DNA of 64,000 bases, from assembly GCA_020284085.1 (NCBI GenBank), contig JACEVL010000080.1, forward strand, positions 876,001 through 940,000. Reading direction: 5' to 3'. The DNA is from Aporrectodea caliginosa (Eukaryota; Annelida; Clitellata; Crassiclitellata; Lumbricidae). Below are positions 34,290-44,192 of the stretch, in pieces. Both the position numbers and the translations under genes were made by a program. The notes under the pieces were generated by a model that was not told where the DNA came from, made no database searches, and saw only the letters and a program-made list of their open reading frames with translations. The first letter of the stretch is position 1, and every line of letters begins with the position of its first letter.

Positions 34290-34922
34290 TCCAACAAACT
34301 TATGTACAGACTGATTAAAGGTAACTGTTTTCAATATTTGTATAAGCATTCGTTCAGTCCTGGGCTACTGTTGTTGCAATCTGTGGTACCTAAAACAGAT
34401 AGAGAGTTTCCAATTTATAGGCGACTGATAAGCGTTGTAGAAGATGCCGGGTCTCACGCTGGTCTCCTGTGGCTGCTGAGATCTTGCGTCCTAGTTCTTG
34501 AATAAACTGCAGTGATTCTGTGTGCCAACTTCCTGCAGCTTCTACTGCAACAGGGACAAAATGATGTGATTGTGAAATAGCAGCATATTTGGTGTCCTTG
34601 TTGCGAGCTGCCTTTTCCGCTGCCGCACCTGCGTTTTGCGATGTCATTTGTTCGTAGGATGCAGCGAAAGTATCTGGCACCGTGACATCCCATGCCAAGC
34701 AACGACCTCTGTACCAAGGTATGATGGTGACTCCGTCAGGCCTTTTGCCGTCTGATCTGGAGAGGCCATAAGGCTCTTTGATTACCGGTATTTTGGCTCT
34801 GGTGAAAGCTCGCCAAATAACGTCGTTGAGCATGCCATGTCGATGTTGTGTTCCTGCTCCTTTGATGCAAGAGAATCCATGATGGCATGTGGATTCTACT
34901 ATGATACCAAGTCGGATGCCGG
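34290..34922 (-). pseudogene. RLE-type LINE fragment with zinc knuckle and PD-(D/E)XK-like domain
   Basis: From 34922 down: a CHHGFSC...H..H knuckle (frame shifted), then one frame with NDVIWRAFTRAKIPVIKEPY, LSRSDGKRPDGVTIIP, CLAWDVTVPDTFAASY, HHFVPVAVEAAGSW, IQELGRKISAATGDQRETRH and LLQRLSVA. RPDG-x(n)-WDVT fits a restriction-like endonuclease core. It is the most complete example of this domain in the window. Both ends abut (TAA)n runs. The reverse transcriptase is absent, so it is 5'-truncated. Confidence 0.82.
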
Positions 34923-34924
34923 AT

Positions 34925-35065
<141 letters not shown>

Positions 35066-35076
35066 AAAAGTTAGCA

Positions 35077-35457
<381 letters not shown>

Positions 35458-35589
35458 CAATAGTATTATTATGAAACATTTATTAAGCGTTATCGTTTCA
35501 CGGCCAAGCATCAATCGATGGCCTCGAACAATTTCAACTGAAGGACGGGCTCAAAGTCGCTTCACACTGACCGTTCCAAGGGCATGCTC

Positions 35590-36060
35590 GAACTCACGGC
35601 GACAAGTCTATGGTCCTAAGATCCAATAGTCCTAACGTTTCATAGTCCGAAAGTTGAGTAGTTGGATTGATGAAAAGAATTCTTGCTTAAATAAAAGTTG
35701 GATTGATGAAATAGCACTTGCCTAAACGGAACTTGGATTTATTAAAAGAAATGTTTGTTTACATTGAAGTTAAACTAATGAAAAATGTTATAGTGTAAGT
35801 AATAATTGGGTTGATAAAGCTATTTTATAGTGTAAGTGGAAGCTAGATTTATGAAAAAATCATAGGCCTAGTGTAAGTAGGCCTAGAAGTTGGATTGATG
35901 ACAAAACTTACAGTGTAAGTAGAAGTTGGATTGATGCTCAAACTATATGCTACAATGGGCGAATAATTTAGAGCGTTATTATGTCGGATAAATATCTGTC
36001 TATAGAACCTTCGGACTGTACCTTCGGACTATCGATACGGAACCCGAACGAACACAATTC
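35590..36060. mobile_element. Array-TIR element C (word ATAGTCCGAAAG)
   Basis: The left end holds CTATGGTCCTAAG, AATAGTCCTAACG and CATAGTCCGAAAG in a row; the right end holds CCTTCGGACTGTACCTTCGG, then ACTATCGAT, the reverse complement of the same word. The interior is the tandem AGAAGTTGGATTGATGAAA family shared with elements at 700-1478 and 5980-7038. Target duplication was not resolved. It lies in intron 6. Confidence 0.6.
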
Positions 36061-36245
36061 GCGAGCGCTCTAACCACACAATTGGTTACAGTTCCACAAT
36101 CGATTTAATCGATAAACTGTAGCGCTTTAACTATGATAGAAATCGATGCAATGATATTGAGACGCTATAGAAGAAAGAGTAAAACTAGTAATTTATCTGA
36201 GTCACTAAAGAGATAAACATTGCACTAAGCTATGTTTTTCTAAAG

Positions 36246-36432
36246 GTGAATGAGCTTCCATTGGAGCTGTTGGATGTCGTCTTAGAAAAGTCGTTTCTCC
36301 ATTGGATACTTAATTCTTCATTCCACCAAAGAGACGAAGATGTCGTTCAGGCTTTGGCATCTGTTGACTTCTGTTGGTTTCAACGAGTAACAAGAAGAAG
36401 ATTTAAAAAGAGAATTTGGCGGCGACTCAAAG
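36246..36432 (+). CDS. Host gene exon 7: F-box-like domain
   Basis: Acceptor TATGTTTTTCTAAAG ends at 36245; the exon starts in phase 0, as required after micro-exon 6. It encodes VNELPLELLDVVLEKSFLHW, then VVQALASVDFCWFQRVTRR and RFKKRIWRRLKG (aa 364-425). The LPxELLxxIL....(S)V...W......F pattern is F-box-like, with an unusually long middle. An F-box would bind Skp1 of an SCF ubiquitin ligase; this is inference. The donor AAAG|GTTCAT at 36433 is weak. If skipped, the frame continues through SLLIIVITATLLCMIITSTG, a membrane-spanning-like helix, to a stop at 36542. Confidence 0.6.
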
Positions 36433-36542
36433 GTTCATTGCTTATTATTGTAATCACTGCTACTCTTCTCTGTATGATAATCACGAGTACTGGTCAATGG
36501 TCATACAACAAGAAAATATATATGCATTATAAGAACATTTGA

Positions 36543-37281
36543 TATGATCTAAGAAATGTAGTATTTTTATCAATCACATATTCCAAATCTCAGAGCCGGA
36601 TTACGGGTCCTTGGAACCCCTAGGAACAAGTTTATATGGACCTCTTTCTCACCCCAATGTTGTGTGAGGATCTGCTTGCTTATTAAGCCTCCAGATGGGT
36701 GCAGGAGGAAGTCCAAGTGGCCAATGTTTCTTTTTCCAGTGATCTCCTAATTCATTAGATGCCAAACCATAAGGTAAATGCACAACATCCGGTAATAAGA
36801 TCCGGTAATAATGGATAGATCCATTTATGCTGAGGAGACCATAATTATATAGCTCAATTGCTCGCTTATGGGGTAGTATGGTCTACTGAAACAGTAGAAT
36901 TAGCAAATAGCGCATTTATTGTTCCTCGTCACTTGAGTGCAAAACACAACAGAGCTTTGCTATTGCATCGATGTAAGCGCTATATAAATGTCATAATATA
37001 TAATTTTACATTCGCATCTTTTCACCCAATGTGTATGAAATATTGACGAAATATTTTTTCTCTTGCATGAATCTTAGAAATATTTTGGATAACAAGAATT
37101 ATAGACTTTAGCCTTACAGGTGGATTATGATGTATTTATAGATAGGAATCGACTTCAATATCTCGGTCCAATCAAAATCCAGTAGGCAACGAAGTTTCTA
37201 TTTATTTTGTACAGAATGTTTCCCTGCTGATGTAACAAAGCTGTGATGTCATTCAAAAGCAATATTAGTTTTGATTTTTAG
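36543..37281 (+). other. Intron 7
   Basis: No gene. GAGCCGGATTACGGGTCC at about 36594 resembles the end of some MITEs, but no partner end was found. AGCGCTATATAAATG at about 36977 is a short L2-like tail. Confidence 0.4.
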
Positions 37282-37626
37282 ATTTCTATGGAAAAACCAG
37301 AAAAGGTTCTGCAATCGTCAGAAACAATCGAAATTATCTCTTGGACAATATCCAATGGAATTACAAGTTAATTGCTTCGATGTTGTCTTTCAACTGCATA
37401 ACGGAAGAGCAAAGACATTTCATACAACGACAACGTTCAAACTGCAACGATAACAAAGAGAAAGAACAAAGTCACTTCATTCAACGACAACGTTCAAAAC
37501 AAGATAAGAACTCCGAGATTTTGCACCAGATGAGATCCTTCGACGAGACAATGTATTCAAATTTCGTCAAATGTCTTCGGCAAACGAACCAGAAGACTGT
37601 GGCAAGGATCATCGAAAACGGAGGAG
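37282..37626 (+). CDS. Exon 8: CARD-like domain 3 (alternative or duplicated module)
   Basis: Acceptor TTTTGATTTTTAG ends at 37281; donor GGAG|GTTTAC follows 37626; phase 1 in and out. It encodes about 115 residues: NYLLDNIQWNYKLIASMLSF, EILHQMRSFDETMYSNFVKC, LRQTNQKTVARIIENGGG. The last helix and Gly-Gly-Gly end match exons 2 and 3. The middle holds an internal duplication (HFIQRQRS twice, from a DNA repeat of about 57 bp) that lengthens one loop. It can follow exon 7 or exon 4 in frame. Confidence 0.75.
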
Positions 37627-38744
37627 GTTTACAATCAAAGCATTTTATCTAAAGGAATCAAATGCGTTAACAAAGGCGATTTGAATATTAGAATACTACA
37701 TTAACATTTATATCGAATTACATCAAGAACATTCCTAGACATTTTATAAATAATTAACCGTATTTTCTTATTATCAATTATGTCCTAGATCCTAGTCTGA
37801 ACTTTCACATCAATGCAAAATTCATTAAATGAAATTATGGTCTGGCTCCAGGTTCCTCTTGGAGCGTTCGATTTACCGATCGACCAGACCTTTCCTAGGC
37901 GATCGACAAAGGAGATTACGATCGGACTAGAGCCTCTAATCAATGCAAAATTAAAAGGTCAGTCATAATTACATATCGGTAACGGTATACATTTAGGGAC
38001 ATGACCTTGAATTGTGAGGAAAATTTATAGAAGAATTCTGGTACTTTTTATGGCCACAATGTGGAAAGTGAGCTCTGATGGAAGTTGAAGCAACAGTAAA
38101 CAGGCGTGCAATAGGTTAAATAACAAAATTATTTAGATGCATCTCTATGCCTTTATAATAATATATCAGTTTTAACTATATATTAAACCTGAAACTGCCA
38201 CACTGGTCCAAGGTGTTTCGTGGTCTAACATCATGTTACTTTTTTTACTTCTACTTTCAAGTCATCTACGCTTTATTATGCCAGGTCAAAATAATTATGA
38301 TCAGCTTCCACTTGTCAGCCTTTAGTTTCAAATCCAAATGATGATGATGAGATGACGTGAATACGACGATCTACAGCGCCGTCACTGCCATTCACTGTCA
38401 TTGGTTTTAAGTGTCCCTAATCTTAATCTTTACCTCAGCTTATTAAATACCTGATCATTGATGACAATTTCTCTTAAATTCATACTCATGTTCGTAATGA
38501 GAAGTCCAACTGCATATTCTGCGAATCGATATTAAATGTCTAATTTGAGACAGTAACTTATATGAATAAAACCGAATTGGTCACGTATCTACAACATAAA
38601 AAATATTCTTTATCTCAATTCGTAACTTAAATTTAATTGATTAAATTGAACAGAAGTTCAATTCGATTAAATTCAAGTCAAGCAGTTAACTGGAGTTAGG
38701 TCTAAGAAATTAGTTGTATAGTTGAAATACGTTTTTGCTTGTAG

Positions 38745-39151
38745 GGGTAATGAAAGTTGAAGTGCAATATCGGAGTGCGAAGTGTACAACGTCTCGGGAA
38801 GCACAACTACTTTTTCATAAAAATATCGAAGACCTTCGAAACCGAACCAAACCGTGGTCACGTCAAACTGATAAACTCATGAGTCAACTGAGGGAGGAAG
38901 GAATAGATATCCTGAACTCTGATTTGGACAGACAGACTGTTGTCGTTTGGATCTGGTGTCATTCGCAAGAAGCCCTGCAACATAGTCGGAAGCTGTACGA
39001 ATCGACTCAGCTGAGAGATGTCTTATTTGGTCTTGCAAATATTCCTGAAATTGACCAGTCGAAAGTGATCAACATTGATAGCAATCAATTCAAGAAAGCA
39101 GTTGGCAAGTTCTTTAAACACACTCATTATAAAGGAAAACTTAAAACATGA
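38745..39151 (+). CDS. Exon 9: second TRADD-N-like domain with own stop
   Basis: Acceptor TTTTTGCTTGTAG ends at 38744; phase 1 entry, matching exon 8. It encodes about 135 residues to a TGA at 39149-39151: KVEVQYRSAKCTTSREAQLL, TVVVWIWCHSQEALQHSRKL, YESTQLRDVLFGLANI, then a Lys-rich tail. It is the paralogue of exon 4, and exons 8-9 repeat the CARD then TRADD-N order of exons 3-4. At the place where exon 4 has its donor, exon 9 has no GT and runs to a stop. Joined after exon 7 it gives a 675-aa isoform; alternatively it is a degenerating duplicate. Confidence 0.7.
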
Positions 39152-39184
39152 ATTTTCATACATGTATAGTAGGGTGTGTCTAAA

Positions 39185-39190
39185 AATAAA
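39185..39190 (+). promoter_or_regulatory. AATAAA polyadenylation hexamer just after exon 9
   Basis: AATAAA lies 34 bases after the exon 9 stop and inside the first 20 bases of transposon X1. Distance and sequence fit a polyadenylation signal for an exon 9-terminated transcript. Its use is inferred only. Confidence 0.35.
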
Positions 39191-40548
39191 AGTTTCAAAA
39201 TTAATATCGGCCAGTTTGTTTTTGTGTTCCACCTTGAAAAACACTGTCATTTGTCAAATTAGATGAAAATCGGAAAATATTTAGAACTTGCTCAAAGCCC
39301 CGGAAGAATTATCACTTAGAGACCAACATGATACATTGCAATTTTCAAAGATAAAAAACAAATTTCAGCACTTAAACATAAGTTATGAGGCAAAATCAAA
39401 GGAAATACTGTCAGTTATTTGTCATTTACTTATTCCCTTTAGTGCTTTTGGGAATTTGTTTCGATGGTACTCGACCAATTGCAGAACAAAACCGTTTCAC
39501 TTCCTCGTTTCTGAGCAGGGCTTCATTGAAGGACTGCATGAGAGCTACTCCTTTCTCCGCCAAATCGTTCGTAACTCTTAGTGTGAATATGATGTCTTTG
39601 CCTCACTGTATGATTGTTCAGACTCACATTGTTGCGGGTCTCGATCAAGAAAAGAGTCATCCAATTCGAGGATCTGGGATATGTTGGCGGTTGAAGTGGT
39701 GAAGAAGTCGGGTAGTGCTTTTGTAGGTGGATTATGTATCGGAGGAAGACTCTTTAGGGTTCATCAGATCCATTTTTGTTGCGCATGCTGTAGACCATGC
39801 TCTGCTTTTCGTCGACGGTGACTGAATCGTCAAAAAGGCTGAAGCCAACCAGGGTCTCCGACAAATACCAAAGGTGTCGGGAAAATTCTGGTCGGGCGAC
39901 TTATGAGACTTCCTTGTCTTGGTAAGTATGGATTGCCTTCAAGAATTCCAGATCGTTCTTTGGGGCTTCATTGGGTGAGGTACAGGTGAACCAGTACTTC
40001 ACGTAAGTTTTTGTCACAAAAAGTGACACTCGAAGTAAATGATTCAAAACCTTCGAGAGTAGGATTGTCGAGATGACCCCTCTGTGCTCTGGCATTGTTG
40101 AATGGGAAACTGATCCCTGAAAAGCCACATCTTGATCGCATAGATCGCACGTGCCATCCAACGCACGCGGTGAAATGCCTTGGGTACTTGAACTTTATTC
40201 CTTTTAGTGGACTGTTATCTCTAGTAGCTCTTTGTAGTCGTCTCTGTGATATTCAGTACTCAGTTGCTGCAATGCAAAGGTTTCCAGCTTGATGCATACG
40301 TCGCCCTTACAACCCGTGTTACTTGCCGTTGTCTCAAAACACATGGCCACGAGTCTTTCTTCCAATCCCCCAACTTCGGACTGTCCCTGTAACATCTGGC
40401 ATGATCTTGCCTTCCCAGTGAAGAGTAAGAGGAATCTTCGGATCGAAGGATTCGCTATTCTCTGCTGCTAGGGCTGCACGGTTATATTTCCTAGCTCGAT
40501 GGATCGCTGAAGGACTGATATTCAGCTCACCAGCTGGTGCTGCATATA

Positions 40549-41917
40549 CACTGTGCCCCATAAAAAAACACACCAAAAAACTTTGTCATGAAACGCATGT
40601 AAGTCTAATGTTAAATAAGAAAAAGTAATGTTTCATTTAAGAAGATGTTCGAAGTGATGTCCCTTCGCTTGAACGCAGGCTCTCAGCCTTGGCCGCCACT
40701 GTTCAATTATAGCTTTGTCAATGACACTCTGCTTCAACTGTGCCCACACAACGATGAGGCGCTCCTTCAACTCGTCGATGTCCCGTATTGCTGTCTGGTA
40801 GACGCGTTCCTGTATTAGACCCCAAATTCTGTAGTCAACGGGATTGAGGTCTGGTGAGTTTGCTGGCCAGAGTTTCGGTCCAATGAAGCTTGGTGTTTCA
40901 CGTCGCTGCAACGCAATGGTGTCCTTTGCGCGATGTGCTGGGGCGCTGTCCTGCTGGAGAATGAATAAGTAGCTTGACATCCCTCTGATCGCTGGCAACA
41001 TCTGCTCCATCAACAGGATATTCCTGTAATATTCGCCGTTGACCTTCACCCCAGGTTCCACGAAGAACAATTCCGTGCACCCGAGCTTCGAGACGGCGAC
41101 GGAGACCATCAGTGAGCGGCTGAAAGTCGGGCGGGTCCGCAGTAGGCGATTGGCGTCAACGTTGCGCTTCAGTGTTGTCGTGGAGACGATCGTTCTGAGC
41201 GTTGATTGGAGGCGCCACTGTAAACAGTTTCTCGTCACTAAACCAGATGAAAGGGACTATATGCTCGGGAAACTTCCTAAGAAGTTGCTTGCATCGTTCC
41301 AGGCGTGAATCTGTGTTGCATGTTGATAACAGTTGGGCACGGCGTTTTTCAGACACTTCAGCTGAAGGTCATCATGTATTACTCTATACACTGTTCCCTT
41401 ACTCATTCCAATTTCTCTTTGAATCTGGCGAGTTGTTCTGTGAGTTTGTGGTGCGCCCTCCTGGCTTAGCACAAGATCGTTTACTGCATCAATGTTCTCT
41501 GGTGTGCGCACCGAACGTGGTCGTCCGCTGCCGGGCTGACGATCCACGCTGGCCGTTTTTCGAATTTTTCGCAGCAGTACATCGAGGCCATTTTTATTCC
41601 AACCCTTCTGCGGGAACTCTTTTATCAACCGACGACTACTGTAACCCTTCAAATACTCTTCTTAAAATTTTATCTTCGCTGCTGAAAACCATTTTAACTC
41701 TAAGTTACTAATCTCTGTTTATATGTTTCCAAACACGCCTAGTCGCCTAGTCTGCGTCACTACCTCTAACAGCAACCACTTCTGTCAGTAAGTAAAATGT
41801 GAAATATTTTGTGGCAAAATTATTTAAGAAACAACGTACAAACTTTTATTACAATTGGCTTAGTTTTATAGAAGATTTTTGAAAAGTTTTTTGGTGTTTT
41901 TTTTCTGGGGCACAGTG
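40549..41917 (-). mobile_element. mariner-like element with TA duplication
   Basis: Inverted ends CACTGTGCCCCATAAAAAAA and (reversed) CACTGTGCCCCAGAAAAAAA are both followed by ACACCAAAAAACTTT-like sequence. TA lies on each side (40547-40548, 41918-41919), the Tc1/mariner hallmark. Flanking DNA (CAGCACCAGCTGG...) is continuous in the sister element at about 56805-56825, which has TATA at the same point: the empty site. Length 1369 bp is normal for the superfamily. Confidence 0.95.
40633..41652 (-). pseudogene. mariner transposase, frameshifted
   Basis: Three minus-strand frames together cover a mariner-type transposase. 41652-41257: N-terminal helix-turn-helix region with DRQPGSGRPRSVRTPENI and HRTTRQIQREIGMSKGTVYR. 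41356-41156: FIWFSDEKLFTV, the first catalytic Asp. 41238-40633: SRSLMVSVAVSKLG, FILQQDSAPAHRAKD (second Asp), WPANSPDLNPVDYRIWG (third acidic site), VYQTAIRDIDELKERL, LRACVQAKGHHFEHLLK. Two frameshifts (around 41300 and 41210) inactivate it although all catalytic residues are present. Confidence 0.93.
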
Positions 41918-43040
41918 TAGATTGGATGTGCAAGAGCAGACAAAATGTGAGAGGCCTTCCTGCTGCTGGTTTTGGTGCGATCTAGAGCTGCTGCAACATC
42001 ACGAGTAATTAAAAAGATTGTTCCCATTCGTTGCTTCGGTGGTCAAGCAGACGTTGAAGGTTCTGGCTCTTTTTCTGAGCTATCTGATGACGCCTATTCC
42101 TCAGATGACTTTTCCAACAGAAAAACCTCCGTAGCTACAGCAGTGCTAGTACGACAACGTTCCTCACGCTCTGCAAGTGCTGCTGATCTCGCCAGTGCTC
42201 TCTCTTATAACTTTGCAAGTTTGACACCAATGCCTGCCATGGAACCACGTCGTCCTTTCTCACGCTGTGCTTTCAAAAACTGTCGAACCTCTTGTATCTT
42301 AATTACTGTCATGGCATCTTTATGCTCAATGTCAAAGAGGTCCTGCAGGGAATCCCTGAAAGAATCCAGTTTTCCCTCTTCAGTTTCTGACTTCCTCCAA
42401 ATATTTTGTTGTTGTTGAGATCTTGCCATTCCTAATGAAGATGTCATAGCTGATCCCAAACATGATTCTTAGCCCTCGTTGGAATCCGTGCTCTTTCTCA
42501 AATTGGAAGTACCATAGCTTCCGTTTCTTTCACGCTGTCATCCAGAAAATGATTTCTTAGTGTATGAAATTGAACAGCACCTTGAGAACCTCTCATCGTG
42601 TAGGTAGTTTCGCATAACCGAAGTGATCTTCAGTATTGAATATCAACCAAATCTCAGCCTTTTTTCTAGTCACTTTTTGCCATCTCATCTGCGATATGAT
42701 GCATTAATGAAACCCATCGTTACCCGCCATTTGCAACACGAGGTCAGTGAAATAAACAACAAGAGATCAGTTACGTCATCATGACGAATATTTATTAGTT
42801 GGGAACCGGCCACTAAGAACGGGTCTAAGGCTGGCTAATATTGAAATCGTGTATAGAATGCCTATAATCATAATGCAACCAGGTTCCGACAATTTCGGTC
42901 GCCTTGAGCAACTCCTACATACCCACCGATCAGGCGATAATTTCGGATATGGAGTTTATACATCAATTGGAATGATAAATTGAACTGGCCAATAAAAAAT
43001 CTTTGAGTTTACAATTTCACATGTACCTTAAAAACACCCT

Positions 43041-44192
43041 AATATATAGGACTTATATTAATGAAATGGCGAACAATGCGCTATTGTTAAAATCAGCAGT
43101 GTGCTCAAACTGACGATAAAAGTGACAATAATTTTTGATTAACTATTAAAAAAATATTTGGAAATAGAGACTTGGCGGATAGTTAAGGAGAGAGAAGCCT
43201 TATTTTATACGTAGAAAGGTTCTCAGACGGCGCAATATTAGCGTAAAACTACTTGACTCCTATTATAGTAGCTTATTATAATAAAGTAAGACTAAGACAT
43301 CATAAGAAATCAGAACTAAACTATACTGAGGTTAAGAGTAAATTGTAGAGAAGCAACAAAGAGGTATACACTGAAATCGAGAGTAAGCTAGAGAGACGGA
43401 GAGTGAAAGTATGAAAAGATACATGAACAACATTGGCAGGAAGATATAATATTGGACAGTAACATATTCAGGTTATTCGCCAGATGGTAAACCAACAGAA
43501 AAAAGAGAATGGATGGATGCTAATTGATGAGGAGCGACTTATATAGCGCCGTTTTAATAAAACACGAAAAGAGCGTGTTAGACGAATCTAATCTAACGAT
43601 TTCTATAGCGCCGTTCTAATAATAATAATAATAATACACAAGGCAACAATCGATGAATGTAGTCGAAGTCAAAGTCCATTAGAAGACAGGTACAGAAAGG
43701 AGGTAACAGGAGAACAACGGAAGAGATCGAAAGACAGTTAGAGACAAACAACGAATAAGGTCAACAGATAAACAGCAACAGTAGGATGAACAGTTAATTA
43801 CAGATTTAGAGCCTTTTGAAATAAGTAGAGATAATAATAAATAAATATAAAGAAACAACAGAAATATTATTAATGCACCTAATACTACTACAATTAAGGC
43901 ATAATAGAAACAATGAGAAATAAATACTAGTTATTAAAATATTGTTTTTAGTTTAGTCTTAAATCGAAGTAATTGAATGAGCAAAAAATTAATATGCCAG
44001 ATATTAAGTAGGTAACTAAAGTCGAAGCTACAACAAAATAATTAGAAATAATTGAAAATTAAACAAATAATTATAGAAATGCTCATTAATATGTAAATAT
44101 ATAAATAAGCTAACATGAACAGTCCATTATTAAGTTAATTGTCTGTATTAGAGCTGGTTATCAATACCGTAATAATTTTATTTTTATTTCAG
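43041..44192 (+). other. Last intron of the host gene
   Basis: AT-rich DNA with L2-like tail pieces (CTTATATAGCGCCG at about 43550, TTCTATAGCGCCGTTC at about 43600) and a short (AAT)n at 43618-43636. It ends with the pyrimidine-rich acceptor TTTATTTTTATTTCAG at 44192. Confidence 0.6.

Larger units (their letters stand above)
39500..42459 (-). pseudogene. Uncharacterised transposase-like gene of X1, interrupted
   Basis: Minus-strand fragments in order: SFRDSLQDLFDIEHKDAMTV and EVRQFLKAQREKGRRGS (42380-42240), a Ser/Glu-rich middle, LNISPSAIHRARKYNRAALA (about 40520), then ERLVAMCFETTASNTGCKGD (about 40350), CDKNLREVLVHLYLT (about 40000) and RPEFSRHLWYLSETLVGFSL with FDDSVTVDEKQSMV (39900-39800). 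The CF(D/E)TTASNTG motif and this order mark a protein type common in invertebrate genomes that I believe to be a hAT-like DDE transposase relative; no name is certain. The mariner at 40549-41917 and several frameshifts break it. Confidence 0.65.
39171..43040 (-). mobile_element. TIR element X1 with transposase-like gene, split by a mariner
   Basis: Left end AGGGTGTGTCTAAAAATAAA and right end (reversed) AGGGTGTTTTTAAGGTACAT share their tips and a subterminal GGCCAGTTT segment. The right third aligns closely with the + strand element at 55662-57466. Without the mariner it would be about 2.5 kb. It begins 20 bp after the stop of exon 9. A clean target duplication was not identified. Confidence 0.75.
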
